Below, piece by piece: positions 16,537 to 25,159 of a DNA stretch of 64,000 bases. Below the pieces are notes generated by a model. The model was not told the origin of the DNA. It ran no database searches and worked only from the letters and a program-made list of their open reading frames with translations. Numbering within the stretch: position 1 is the first letter of the stretch; each line of letters begins with the position of its first letter. The DNA is from DASUBV01 sp036510065 (lineage in GTDB: Bacteria > Actinomycetota > Actinomycetes > Streptosporangiales > Streptosporangiaceae): positions 22,127 through 86,126 of the forward strand of contig DATCEO010000156.1 in the NCBI GenBank assembly GCA_036510065.1. Direction: 5' to 3'. Made by a program: the position numbers and the translations under genes.

Positions 16537-17724
16537 TCACTGAGTCAGGTGAACCGGGTTGAAGATGTCCGCCGCGATGAGGATCAAACCGAGCCCCACC
16601 AGGACGGCGAATACGCCCACGCTGACCGGGATCAGCTTCTGCATGTTTACCAGGCCCGGATCCGGCCGGCCGCGGAGCCTGGCCAGCCAGGCCCGGATCC
16701 TTTCGTAGAAGACGATAGCGAGATGGCCGCCGTCCAGCGGCAGCAGCGGCAGCAGGTTGAACGCGCCGACGAAGATGTTCAGCGAGATGACGATGAGCAG
16801 CAGCTCGGAGACGGTGAACTGCCAGCCGCCGCCCGCCGCGACCACCTGCCCGGCGTCGTTAGCGGCGCCGACGATGCTGCTGACATTCCCGGCGGGCGTC
16901 TTGCCGCGGTTCTTGGCGAACAGGTCGGGCAGGGCCGCCGGAAGTTTCGCCGCCGCCTGCCCGGACAGCTTCAGCACCTGGCCGAATGTCGAGCCTGCGT
17001 AGGCCACGCCGGACAGCGGGCCGACGCGCTGGAAGATCTGGTTCTCGATGCCCAGGTAGGAGCCGTGACGGCCCGCGACGGTGCCGGGAGTCACGCTGAC
17101 GGTCACGTCCCGGCCGCCGCGGTCCACGACCACGGCGACGGGCTGGCCGACCGGCTGGGCCCGGATGACGTTGCCGACCTCGGTCCAGTTATGCACCGGC
17201 TTCCCGGCGATGGAAACGACCTTGTCCTGAGCCCGGATCCCGGCCTGCCGGGCCGGGGAGGCGGGCAGGCCCTTCGCGCACGTGCCGGAGGCCAGCGCCT
17301 TGATGGTCTGCGGCAGGCAGGGGCTGACGGACCCGATCGTGGTGGTGTTGGTGACGCCGATGCCCACGGCGAGGATGAGCAGCAGCACGAACGCCAGGGC
17401 GAAGTGCATGAACGACCCGGCCACCAGCACGATCGAGCGCTGCCAGCCTGGCTGGCGGCGGAATGAGCGTGCCTCGTCGGCAGCGTCGACCTCTTCCAGC
17501 GCGGTCATCCCGGTGATCTTCACGAAACCGCCGAGCGGCAGCACCTTGATGCCGTACTCGGTCTCGCCGCGCCTGCGGGACCACAGGGTCTGGCCGAAGC
17601 CCACGAAGAACTGGGTGACCTTCATGTGGAACTTCTTGGCGGTCAGGAAGTGGCCGGCCTCGTGCAGCATCACCGAGATGAGCAGCGCGAGAACAAAGAT
17701 CACCACGCCAAGCAGGAAGCTCAT
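16537..17724 (-). CDS. Site-2 intramembrane zinc metalloprotease (RseP/RasP-like) with PDZ domain
   Basis: This 395-residue membrane protease has the zinc motif HEAGH at residues 21-25 in the first transmembrane segment. It also has a membrane loop (FFVGFGQTLWSRRRGETEYG), a central PDZ domain (PARQAGIRAQDKVVSIAGKP), and the third ligand motif LLPLLPLDGGHLAIV near residue 330. It should cut transmembrane anti-sigma factors or signal-peptide remnants inside the membrane. It sits between dxr and ispG, as is usual in actinomycetes, so membership of one operon is likely. The substrate is not evident here. Confidence 0.93.
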   Translation of the reverse strand: MSFLLGVVIFVLALLISVMLHEAGHFLTAKKFHMKVTQFFVGFGQTLWSRRRGETEYGIKVLPLGGFVKITGMTALEEVDAADEARSFRRQPGWQRSIVLVAGSFMHFALAFVLLLILAVGIGVTNTTTIGSVSPCLPQTIKALASGTCAKGLPASPARQAGIRAQDKVVSIAGKPVHNWTEVGNVIRAQPVGQPVAVVVDRGGRDVTVSVTPGTVAGRHGSYLGIENQIFQRVGPLSGVAYAGSTFGQVLKLSGQAAAKLPAALPDLFAKNRGKTPAGNVSSIVGAANDAGQVVAAGGGWQFTVSELLLIVISLNIFVGAFNLLPLLPLDGGHLAIVFYERIRAWLARLRGRPDPGLVNMQKLIPVSVGVFAVLVGLGLILIAADIFNPVHLTQ

Positions 17725-17769
17725 CCGGCTAGCTCTCCCTCAATGCTGCCAACACTGCTGCTCCGGCGC

Positions 17770-18984
17770 TCACGCGGTGCCGGTCAGCTCGCGCGCCCGG
17801 ATCCGCGCCCAGTGATCCGCGGCCAGGATCTCCTCCACCGCAGTCACCGCCACGCCCGCCCCGTCATGCTCCGAGACTACCTGGGCTACCGTATCGACGA
17901 TTCCAGTGAACGGAATGCGGGCGGTCAGGAATGCGTCAACGCACTCCTCGTTCGCGGCGTTGTAGACCGCCGGGACGGTGCCGCCGGCGCTGCCGGCCGC
18001 TCGGGCCAGGGCGACCGCCGGGAAGGCCTCGGTGTCCAGTGGCTCGAAGGTCCAGGTATGAGCCGTGGTCCAGTCGATCGGCGCCGCGGCGCCGGCAATC
18101 CGGCTAGGCCAGCCCAGCGCCAGGGCGATGGGGAGGCCCATGTCCGGCGGGCTGGCCATCGCGATGGTGGCGCCGTCGGTGAACTCCACCATCGAGTGCA
18201 CCACCGACTGCCGGTGCACGACCACGTCGATGCGGTCAAATCCCATGCCGAACAGCAGATGAGCCTCGATGAGCTCCAGGCCCTTGTTCACCAGGGTGGC
18301 GCTGTTCACCGTGATGACCGGTCCCATGTTCCAGGTCGGGTGGGCCAGGGCCTGCTCCGGCGTGACGTCAGCCAGATCCGCCCGGTCGCGGTGCAGGAAC
18401 GGGCCGCCGCTGGCCGTCAGGACCAGCCGCCGCACCTCGTCCGGGCTGCCGCCGCGCAGGCACTGCGCGATCGTGGAGTGCTCCGAGTCGACCGGCACGA
18501 TCTGGCCGGGCGCCGCCCGGCCCGTCACCAGCTGGCCGCCCATGATCAGCGATTCCTTGTTGGCCAGGGCCAGCGTCCGGCCGGCATCGAGCGCGGCGAG
18601 CGTGGCGGCCAGCCCGGCCGACCCCGTGACCGCGTTCAGCACGATATCGGCGGGCCATGCGGCCACCTCCGCGACGGCATCCGCGCCCGCCAGGACCTTG
18701 GGCAGCTGCCGCGTGCCGCGCCCCGGCGCCGCGGCCGTCAGGGCCTGGAGGGCCTGCTGGACGGCCGGGGCCGCGCGCTCGCTGGCCACGGCCACGACCT
18801 CGACGCCGAACTCCATGGCCTGGCTGGCCAGCAGAGCCGGGTTGCCGCCGCCCGAGGCCAGCCCGGTCAGCCGGAACCGGTCCGGGTTGCGCCGGATGAT
18901 GTCGGCGGCCTGGGTGCCGATCGAGCCGGTCGAGCCCAGCAGGACGATCTCACGCGAGGGGCCGGCAGTCCGGGCAGCATCCAT
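17770..18984 (-). CDS. dxr: 1-deoxy-D-xylulose-5-phosphate reductoisomerase
   Basis: This 404-residue enzyme converts DXP to MEP using NADPH, the first committed step of the MEP pathway. The Rossmann motif is VLLGSTGSIGTQAADIIRRN. Further motifs are LANKESLIMGGQL, PVDSEHSTIAQCL (metal and substrate binding), NMGPVITVNSATLVNKGLE and VVHRQSVVHSMVEFTDG. It is the first gene of dxr, site-2 protease and ispG, with 45 bp before the protease. A 143-bp divergent region separates it from the DAHP synthase gene. Confidence 0.97.
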   Translation of the reverse strand: MDAARTAGPSREIVLLGSTGSIGTQAADIIRRNPDRFRLTGLASGGGNPALLASQAMEFGVEVVAVASERAAPAVQQALQALTAAAPGRGTRQLPKVLAGADAVAEVAAWPADIVLNAVTGSAGLAATLAALDAGRTLALANKESLIMGGQLVTGRAAPGQIVPVDSEHSTIAQCLRGGSPDEVRRLVLTASGGPFLHRDRADLADVTPEQALAHPTWNMGPVITVNSATLVNKGLELIEAHLLFGMGFDRIDVVVHRQSVVHSMVEFTDGATIAMASPPDMGLPIALALGWPSRIAGAAAPIDWTTAHTWTFEPLDTEAFPAVALARAAGSAGGTVPAVYNAANEECVDAFLTARIPFTGIVDTVAQVVSEHDGAGVAVTAVEEILAADHWARIRARELTGTA

Positions 18985-19127
18985 GCCTTCATTGTCCTCT
19001 GCCGCTGCCCGGTGCCGCCAGGCGGATGTCCCGGGCGGCCACGCCCACCAAGCCAGAGCGCGTAGCGTGAGAGCGTGATCCGTCCGCAGATACCTGACGG
19101 CGCGGGGCTCAGCACCGGTGGCCCCGC

Positions 19128-20477
19128 ATGACCGCCGCAGCCAGTGCGCTGGCGGGCAGCTGGGGTGATCGCCGGGCGGTGCAGCAGCCGGACTGGCCCG
19201 ACCTCGAGCGGCTGGCCGCCGTGGTCGGCGAGCTGGCCGGATTCGCGCCGCTGGTCTTTGCCAGCGAGTGCGACCAGCTGCGGGAGCGGCTGGCCGCGGT
19301 AGCCCGCGGCGAGGCGTTCGTCCTGCAGGGCGGAGACTGTGCCGAGACCTTCGCCGAGGCCAGCCCCCTGGCCGTGCGCGCCCGGCTGCAGACGATCTTG
19401 CAGATGGCCGTCGTCCTCACCTACGGGACCAGCGTCCCGATCATCAAGATCGGCCGGATGGCGGGCCAGTTCGCCAAGCCCCGGTCGCGGGCCACCGAGG
19501 TCCGCGACGGCGTCGAGCTGCCCGCCTACCGCGGCGACGCGGTGAATGGCCTGGAGTTCACGGCAGCGGCCAGGACGCCGGATCCGGGCCGGCTGCTGCG
19601 CGCCTACCACAGCGCCGCCGTCACCCTGAACCTCTTCCGGGCCCTCACGGCCGACGGCTTCGCCGACCTGCACCAGGTGCACGCCTGGAACCAGGACTTC
19701 GTCCGGGACAGCCCGGCCGGCCAGCGGTACGACCGGGTGGCGGGCGAGATCGACCGGGCCCTGGCCTTCATGCGCGCCTGCGGCGCGGACCCCGACGAGC
19801 TGCGCACCGTCGAGCTGTATGCCAGTCACGAGGCCCTGCTGCTGCCGTACGAGCAGGCCCTGACGCGCCGGGACGACCGCACCGGCGGCGACTATGACCT
19901 GTCCGCGCACATGGTCTGGATCGGCGAGCGGACCCGGGCCATCGACGGCGCGCACATGGAGTTCGCCGCGGGCATCCGGAACCCTATCGGGCTCAAGGTC
20001 GGCCCCACGGCCACGCCGGACGAACTGGTCGCGCTCGTCCGCAGGCTGAGCCCGGACGGCGAGCCCGGCCGGCTGACCCTGATCTCCCGGCTGGGCGCCG
20101 GGCAGATCCGGGCGCTGCTGCCGCCGCTCGTGGCGGCCGTGCAGGCCGAGGAGATCCCGGTGGCCTGGATCTGCGACCCGATGCACGGCAACACCTTCGA
20201 GGCGCCGGGCGGCTACAAGACCCGCCGGTTCGACGACGTGGTCAGCGAGGTCCAGGGCTTCTTCGACGTGCACCGGCGCCTGGGCACGCACCCGGGCGGC
20301 ATCCACATCGAGTTCACCAGCGACAACGTGACCGAGTGCGTGGGCGGCAGCTACGAGATCGCGGCCGACGACCTGCATCAGCGGTACGAGACCGCGTGCG
20401 ACCCCCGGCTGAACCGCCGCCAGGCGCTCGACCTGGCCTTCACCGTGGCCGAGAGCTACCGATCCCTGCCCCGCTAG
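19128..20477 (+). CDS. aroG: Type II 3-deoxy-7-phosphoheptulonate (DAHP) synthase
   Basis: This 449-residue enzyme condenses phosphoenolpyruvate and erythrose 4-phosphate, the first step of the shikimate pathway. The class II (plant-like) form is clear from LQGGDCAETFAE, IKIGRMAGQFAKPRS, YRGDAVNG, LYASHEALLLPYEQAL, TAHMVWIGERTR-like residues and VAWICDPMHGNTFEAPGGYKTRRFDD-type C-terminal motifs. Metal ligands include the Cys in GGDCAETF and the His in DPMHGNT. It is monocistronic, transcribed divergently from dxr and convergent with the methyltransferase gene. A second copy elsewhere in the genome cannot be excluded. Confidence 0.95.
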   Translation: MTAAASALAGSWGDRRAVQQPDWPDLERLAAVVGELAGFAPLVFASECDQLRERLAAVARGEAFVLQGGDCAETFAEASPLAVRARLQTILQMAVVLTYGTSVPIIKIGRMAGQFAKPRSRATEVRDGVELPAYRGDAVNGLEFTAAARTPDPGRLLRAYHSAAVTLNLFRALTADGFADLHQVHAWNQDFVRDSPAGQRYDRVAGEIDRALAFMRACGADPDELRTVELYASHEALLLPYEQALTRRDDRTGGDYDLSAHMVWIGERTRAIDGAHMEFAAGIRNPIGLKVGPTATPDELVALVRRLSPDGEPGRLTLISRLGAGQIRALLPPLVAAVQAEEIPVAWICDPMHGNTFEAPGGYKTRRFDDVVSEVQGFFDVHRRLGTHPGGIHIEFTSDNVTECVGGSYEIAADDLHQRYETACDPRLNRRQALDLAFTVAESYRSLPR

Positions 20478-20516
20478 CAGGGCGGCGGCCGACAGCCGCG
20501 CCGGGGCGGCGGCCGG

Positions 20517-21785
20517 TTAGCGGGCTGGCAGCTCCCAGTCCGGCCGCAGCGGCATCCCGGCCGACCCGTCAGAGTCCAGCTTGACCCCGAGGATCTGGTG
20601 CAGCTGAATCTGGTTGCGCTCGAAGCCCAGCCGGGAGCCGGCCATGTACAGCCGCCAGACCCGCGCCGTGCCCTCGCCGACCTCGGCCACCGCCTCGTCC
20701 CAGTGGTCATCCAGGTTTGCGCACCAGCCCGCCAGGGTCATGGCGTAGTGCTCGCGCAGGTTCTCGGAGTGCCGGACCTCGAAGCCGGTGTCGTGGATGA
20801 GGGAGAACAGGTAGCCGGGGCCCTCGAGCTCCCCGTCCGGGAAGACGTACCGGTTGATGAACCCGTCCTTGACCACGGCGGGGCCCTTGTTGTCCGGGCG
20901 CGTGATGCAGTGGTTGAGCAGGCGGCCCCGGGGCTTGAGCTTGCCGTAGAGAAACGAGAAGTAGCCGGGCAGCTCGGTCTTGCCGATGTGCTCGGTCAGG
21001 CCGATCGAGCTGACCGCGTCGAAATCCGTCTCGGTCACGTCCCGGTAGTCCATGTGGCGGACCTCGGCCAGGTCGCTCAGGCCGGCCTCCTTGATCGCGC
21101 GCTGCGCCCAGGATGCCTGCTGCTCCGACAGCGTGACCCCGAGCGCCCGCACGCCGTACTGCCGGGCGGCGTGCATGACCATGCCGCCCCAGCCGCAGCC
21201 GACATCAAGCAGCCGCATCCCCGGTGCGAGCCCGAGCTTGCGGGCCACCAGGTCAAACTTGTTCTCCTGCGCCTCTTCCAGGCTCGCGTCCTGGCGCGGG
21301 TAACACGCGCAGGTATAGGCCATCGACGGGCCGAGCACCCACTCGTAGAAGGTGTTGGAGACGTCGTAGTGATGGGAGATGGCATTGGCGTCGCGGTCCT
21401 TGGAATGCCGCCGCCCCATCCGCCACCGCTTATTGACCTGGACCTCCTGCGGCGGCGGCGCCACCCGGGGTACCAGCAGGCGAGGACCGCCCAGATCGCT
21501 GAGCAGCCTGAGCCGCTCGCCGATGCTGACCTCCAGCCGCTGCGCGCTGGCCATCCGGGCCAGCGCCCCGTACATGTCCCCGTCCACGTCGAGGTGGCCG
21601 GACACATAGGCCCGGGCCAGGCCGAGAGCGCCCGGGGCCTGAGCCAGGTAGGCGACGGCCGTCCGCGACTTGATCGTGATCCGCACGGGGGAGCTCTCGC
21701 TCCCGGCCCTGCTCCCGTCAAAAGCGTGAAACTCGACTGGGGCATCCGGGCCAGCGACCCGCTCGAACACCTCGGCCAGCGCCAT
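20517..21785 (-). CDS. bfaA: SAM-dependent fatty-acyl methyltransferase (cyclopropane synthase family, likely BfaA/TmsB type)
   Basis: This 422-residue member of the cyclopropane-fatty-acid synthase family has the SAM site LLDVGCGWGGMVMHAARQYG, the family segment ISHHYDVSNTFYEWVLG, and MAYTCACY, LSEQQASWAQRA and SSIGLTEHIGK. It follows an FAD-dependent oxidoreductase gene by 30 bp. In mycobacteria and other actinomycetes this exact pair (BfaA with BfaB, also called TmsB with TmsA) methylates C10 of oleoyl chains and reduces the methylene intermediate to 10-methylstearate (tuberculostearate). A simple cyclopropane synthase is the alternative. The neighbour makes the 10-methyl role more likely. 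Confidence 0.82.
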   Translation of the reverse strand: MALAEVFERVAGPDAPVEFHAFDGSRAGSESSPVRITIKSRTAVAYLAQAPGALGLARAYVSGHLDVDGDMYGALARMASAQRLEVSIGERLRLLSDLGGPRLLVPRVAPPPQEVQVNKRWRMGRRHSKDRDANAISHHYDVSNTFYEWVLGPSMAYTCACYPRQDASLEEAQENKFDLVARKLGLAPGMRLLDVGCGWGGMVMHAARQYGVRALGVTLSEQQASWAQRAIKEAGLSDLAEVRHMDYRDVTETDFDAVSSIGLTEHIGKTELPGYFSFLYGKLKPRGRLLNHCITRPDNKGPAVVKDGFINRYVFPDGELEGPGYLFSLIHDTGFEVRHSENLREHYAMTLAGWCANLDDHWDEAVAEVGEGTARVWRLYMAGSRLGFERNQIQLHQILGVKLDSDGSAGMPLRPDWELPAR

Positions 21786-21815
21786 GTCAGCTACTTCCCT
21801 TCACAGTCCGCACCG

Positions 21816-23258
21816 TTACCTGCCGCGAACGCACTTGTCGTACAAATCGGACAGCCGCCCGTCAGGGTCATAATCTGCCTTCAGCACGGCATACCCCGGG
21901 CCGTTATAGCGCGCCCAGAACTCCTGCGGCGAGTAGAACGAGCTGGAGTACAGGCCCTTGTGGCCGCCGAGCTCACTGACGGTGGTCTCGATAGGCCGGT
22001 TGTAGTGCCCGTCGGACGCGCCTGGCGGCAGGGCCACCGTCCCCCAGAATCCGAAGTTGACGTAGACCTGAGCGGGCTGCATCGGGTACAGCGGCCAGGT
22101 CCGCGCGCCCCGCAGCCGCAGCGGGCACAGCCAGACCGGGCTCATCCCCACCTCGGCGGCGAAGAAGCGCAGGAAATCCGCGCCGCGGTCGACGGGAATC
22201 TCGACATCCTGGACGACGAACTCATTGGCAGGCTTGCCGCGGCGGGCATCGAGCGCGGCGGTTAGGTGATGCCGCCGGTCGAAGGCCACGAGCTTGCGGT
22301 ACACGTCGGACCGGCGATACCGCCGCGGCCAGGCCCGGCGCACCAGCGGGCGCTGCACCCCGAACGGGCGCGAGCACCAGAACCAGTCCGTGTCCCAGCG
22401 CCAGAGGTAATCGGCGATGGTCAGGAAGTCCTCATTCGGCCCGCGCACGGACTGGTAGTAGATCCGCTCCCGGGTGTAATCGCTGCGCCAGGGCGCGACC
22501 TCGCTGAACGCCCCGACCGTCAGGTAGAGCTCGTCCAGGCTGAACATGGTGCCATCGACGAAATCGGCCTGGTGCCCGTCGTAGCTGCCAGCGTCCGCGA
22601 TCTGCGAGATCGCCGCCATGCAGTCCTCCGGACTGGAAAAGCGGAAGTGCCGCAGGTGCACATACGGCGCGACCGGCTCTAGCTCGATGGTCAGCGACAG
22701 GGCGTAGCCGAGAGTGCCGTAGGAGTTGGGGAAGCCCCGGTACAGGGCATCGTGCTCGCCGCCGGGCGCGGCGGTGATCACCCGGCCGTCCCCGGTCAGG
22801 ATCTCCATTTCCAGGACAGACTCGTGCGGCATGCCGCTGCGCAGCGAGGTGGACTCAATGCCCAGGCCGCTCACCGCGCCGCCGAGGGTGATCGTCTTGA
22901 GCTGCGGGACGACCAGCGGCATGAGCCCTTGCGCCAGCGTTGCGTCGACTAGGTGCTCGTAGGTGGTCATGCCGCCGACGGCCGCTGTCCTGGCCGCCGG
23001 ATCGATGCGCAGCACGTGGTCGAATGCGGACACGTCCAGTCCCGGACTCGAGGTATCGCCGCGGAACCGGAACAGGTTCGAGGTGCGCTTGGCCAGCCGG
23101 ACGGGTCTGCCGGGCGGGATGGCGGTGTAGGCGCGCCTCAGCTGCGCGACCGCGGCCTGGTGGGCGGGCAGCCCGGCCGGGCCCGCCGGAGCCGCAGCGC
23201 GGCCGGCCGGGGCGCTGCCTGGCCGCCCGGTCTGGCCCTTATCGGCGACTTCGGTCAC
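21816..23258 (-). CDS. bfaB: FAD-binding oxidoreductase, likely 10-methylene-fatty-acyl reductase (BfaB/TmsA type)
   Basis: This 480-residue flavoprotein has an FAD_binding_4 domain: VGGMTTYEHLVDATLAQG, VPQLKTITLGGAVSGLGIES (FAD pyrophosphate region) and MEILTGDGRVITAAPGGEHD. The C-terminal half resembles DHCR24-like reductases (LRFFAAEVGMSPVWLCPLR). I set the start at GTG 23258, with GGGGAGG five bases upstream; the open frame to 23837 has repetitive, non-coding composition. The next gene is the fatty-acyl methyltransferase. Together they should form 10-methyl branched phospholipid chains, the reductase using a reduced cofactor to saturate the methylene group. Confidence 0.85.
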   Translation of the reverse strand: MTEVADKGQTGRPGSAPAGRAAAPAGPAGLPAHQAAVAQLRRAYTAIPPGRPVRLAKRTSNLFRFRGDTSSPGLDVSAFDHVLRIDPAARTAAVGGMTTYEHLVDATLAQGLMPLVVPQLKTITLGGAVSGLGIESTSLRSGMPHESVLEMEILTGDGRVITAAPGGEHDALYRGFPNSYGTLGYALSLTIELEPVAPYVHLRHFRFSSPEDCMAAISQIADAGSYDGHQADFVDGTMFSLDELYLTVGAFSEVAPWRSDYTRERIYYQSVRGPNEDFLTIADYLWRWDTDWFWCSRPFGVQRPLVRRAWPRRYRRSDVYRKLVAFDRRHHLTAALDARRGKPANEFVVQDVEIPVDRGADFLRFFAAEVGMSPVWLCPLRLRGARTWPLYPMQPAQVYVNFGFWGTVALPPGASDGHYNRPIETTVSELGGHKGLYSSSFYSPQEFWARYNGPGYAVLKADYDPDGRLSDLYDKCVRGR

Positions 23259-23646
23259 GCGGCCTCCCCGGGACTGACGGCGAAGTTCCGCGCTCCGGAC
23301 AATGCCACCGGGGCCGCCTCCGTCGTCATGATCAGCGCCGAACCAGGCGATCGGCTCACGAAGTTTATCTCCCGGCTGTTGTCCCCCGGCCGGCCAGGGG
23401 CCGCCTGTCCTGGCCCGCATCGCTGCCCTGGCCCGCCTCGGGCCCAGCCCGTATCGCTGGCCCAGCCCGTATCGCTGGTCTAGCCCGCAGCGCTGGCCTA
23501 GCCCGCAGCGCTGGCCTAGCCCGCAGCGCTGCCGGGGCGGCTGCCTAACGGGACCGGTCACCCCGCCCGTGCTGCGCAGGGACGAGGATGGCAGCTGAGC
23601 TGCCAGCTGGTGAGCACTGAAACGGCCAGGACCTTGAGTCCTAGCA
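23259..23646. other. Non-coding gap with minisatellite
   Basis: I see no gene in this stretch upstream of bfaB. It contains the 18-bp repeat array at 23445-23534 and, at about 23590-23604, the small inverted repeat GGCAGCTGAGCTGCC. The bfaB promoter should lie in the first 150 bp or so. Confidence 0.5.
23445..23534. repeat. 18-bp tandem repeat, five copies
   Basis: Two copies of CAGCCCGTATCGCTGG(C/T)C are followed by three of TAGCCCGCAGCGCTGGCC (the last slightly changed). The array is upstream of bfaB and is not part of a credible gene. Confidence 0.9.
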
Positions 23647-23808
23647 CTAGATCGTGCCCCGGCTAGCTGGCGAGGTCTCCTCGGACAGCTGCTGGATGTC
23701 GTGCTTCGAAGCACCGGCCTGGCCACCCTCGCTGGCCTCCGGCACGAAACGCGTCGTGCTCGCCCGGTATGCCGCACCAAGCCCGGACTCACCCAGGCCG
23801 CCTGACAT
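23647..23808 (-). CDS. Possible small protein of 53 residues
   Basis: An open frame from ATG 23808 (MSGGLGESGLGAAYRAST) to a TAG at 23647-23649 lies 18 nt after the DUF4192 stop on the same strand. Third-position GC is high, roughly four fifths by eye, and the composition is protein-like and hydrophilic (ASKHDIQQLSEETSPASRG). No strong ribosome-binding site precedes it and I do not recognise a family. It may be a genuine small gene co-transcribed with the DUF4192 gene, or chance. Confidence 0.3.
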   Translation of the reverse strand: MSGGLGESGLGAAYRASTTRFVPEASEGGQAGASKHDIQQLSEETSPASRGTI

Positions 23809-23826
23809 CTTGCAGGCGTCGGATGT

Positions 23827-24903
23827 CTAGAGCGCATAGCTGGCCGCGACCTCCTCTGGCGTCATCGGCAGCCGGGCGGCCGACGGCGGCAGGCCGGCCT
23901 GGACCGCGTCGGCGATCAGCAGCGCCATCGAGTAGGCCGGGTCGGCGGCCAGCGCCCGCTCGACCGCCACGTTCGCCAGCGCCCCCTCGCCGGACTGCCA
24001 GGCGGTGAACGCGAGTAACGACGCCGGGGCCGGGACAAACTCGGGCGCGGCCCCGGTCAGCACGTCGGTCCACAGGCGCAGGTGTGCCGAGCGGTGCTCG
24101 GGAACCTGCCGCGCCCAGGCGTCGTCGCGGACCCGCAGGTCATTAAGGATGACGGCCAGGAAGGCGAGTCGGCTGCGGTCGGTGATCTCGGTGCCGGACT
24201 GGTACAGGCGGATGGCGTCCAGCACGGCGCTGCGGCCGGCCTCGGCCAGTGCCTCCGCCGGGTCCCGGCCGGCCCGCTGTGCCGCGGTGATCAGCTTGTC
24301 GATGCGCCGCAGGGCCCGGCCGGTCGCCTGCCGGGTGGCGCGGGCCGTGCCCGGCGGCGGCGTCAGCGTCCGGGCCAGCGCGGCCCGGTCCGGGTAGGGA
24401 TCCGGGCCGGCCTGGCTGAGCGCGGCGGCGGCGGGATGCGAGCAGGGATCGAAGGCGACGCCTCCGGCCGGGCAGCAGTCCGGGTCCTGGCAGAGCGCGG
24501 ACCAGTACCGGCCGCCCTCGGCGCGCAGGACTTCCCTGACCTCCAGGCCCGCCTGCAGCACTGCCCCGACCAGAGGGTCGACCACCGGGGCGACCAGCCC
24601 AGCCGGGCCGTAGCCGATGACGATGGCCGCCGGCACCTCCTGGCGGGACAGGACCGCGCAGGCGTGCGCGGCGATGTCGTCGGCGAGCTCGGTGTCCGGC
24701 GGGTCGGGCAGGTCGTACCGGAAGGTCATGATGATCCGGTCGCGGGCGCCGCTGACGCCGAGCACGACCAGGCTGCGGCTCGGATGGAAGCCGAGCAGGT
24801 GCGGCACGATGGCCAGCACCCCGTCGGGGGAGCCGACCTTGACCTGAGCGCGCGGGAGGGAGGGGCTGTCTGGCTGGTCGTCCGACTGCTTGTGATCTGT
24901 CAT
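23827..24903 (-). CDS. DUF4192 domain-containing protein
   Basis: This 358-residue cytoplasmic protein has the DUF4192 pattern: VKVGSPDGVLAIVPHLLGFHPSRSLVVLG near the N-terminus, then IVIGYGPAGLVAPVVD and REVLRAEGGRYWSALC-type residues with a CxxC-like segment (DPDCCPAGGVAFDP). The C-terminal half is alpha-helical and resembles TPR-like repeats (GEGALANVAVERALAADPAYSMALLI). The family is common in actinomycetes and has no established role. A 29-bp piece of its 5' end recurs at 29002-29030. Confidence 0.88.
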   Translation of the reverse strand: MTDHKQSDDQPDSPSLPRAQVKVGSPDGVLAIVPHLLGFHPSRSLVVLGVSGARDRIIMTFRYDLPDPPDTELADDIAAHACAVLSRQEVPAAIVIGYGPAGLVAPVVDPLVGAVLQAGLEVREVLRAEGGRYWSALCQDPDCCPAGGVAFDPCSHPAAAALSQAGPDPYPDRAALARTLTPPPGTARATRQATGRALRRIDKLITAAQRAGRDPAEALAEAGRSAVLDAIRLYQSGTEITDRSRLAFLAVILNDLRVRDDAWARQVPEHRSAHLRLWTDVLTGAAPEFVPAPASLLAFTAWQSGEGALANVAVERALAADPAYSMALLIADAVQAGLPPSAARLPMTPEEVAASYAL

Positions 24904-25065
24904 GCAGCCAGGCTGCGCCCGGGCCGTGCCGGGCAGCGATCGGGTAAATGACCAGGTGGGGACAACCCCGGCTCAGCGTCGCCGAGTGCTCCGGTGCATG
25001 CACAGGCCCGGCAAACCTGTTGACACCAGCCGGGCTGATGCCGCCGCGGGGGTGATCTGGCGTGC

Positions 25066-25098
25066 CAGCGGGGACGCGGCTTCACCGCGTCCCCGCTG
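25066..25098 (-). terminator. Hairpin terminator after the secreted-protein gene
   Basis: A perfect 14-bp stem (CAGCGGGGACGCGG / CCGCGTCCCCGCTG) with a 5-nt loop lies about 60 nt after the stop of the minus-strand secreted-protein gene and before the DUF4192 start. No U-tract follows, as is common for actinomycete terminators. Confidence 0.7.
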
Positions 25099-25159
25099 TC
25101 CGGTCATCTTCCCGCCCCCTGGGATCAGGGAACGGTTGTGCTGTTTTGTGATGGCTGGC

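Noticed and set aside
21816..23837. Longer start of the FAD oxidoreductase at 23837
   Set aside because: The added 193 residues are Arg-rich and run through an 18-bp repeat array. GTG 23258 has a strong ribosome-binding site.
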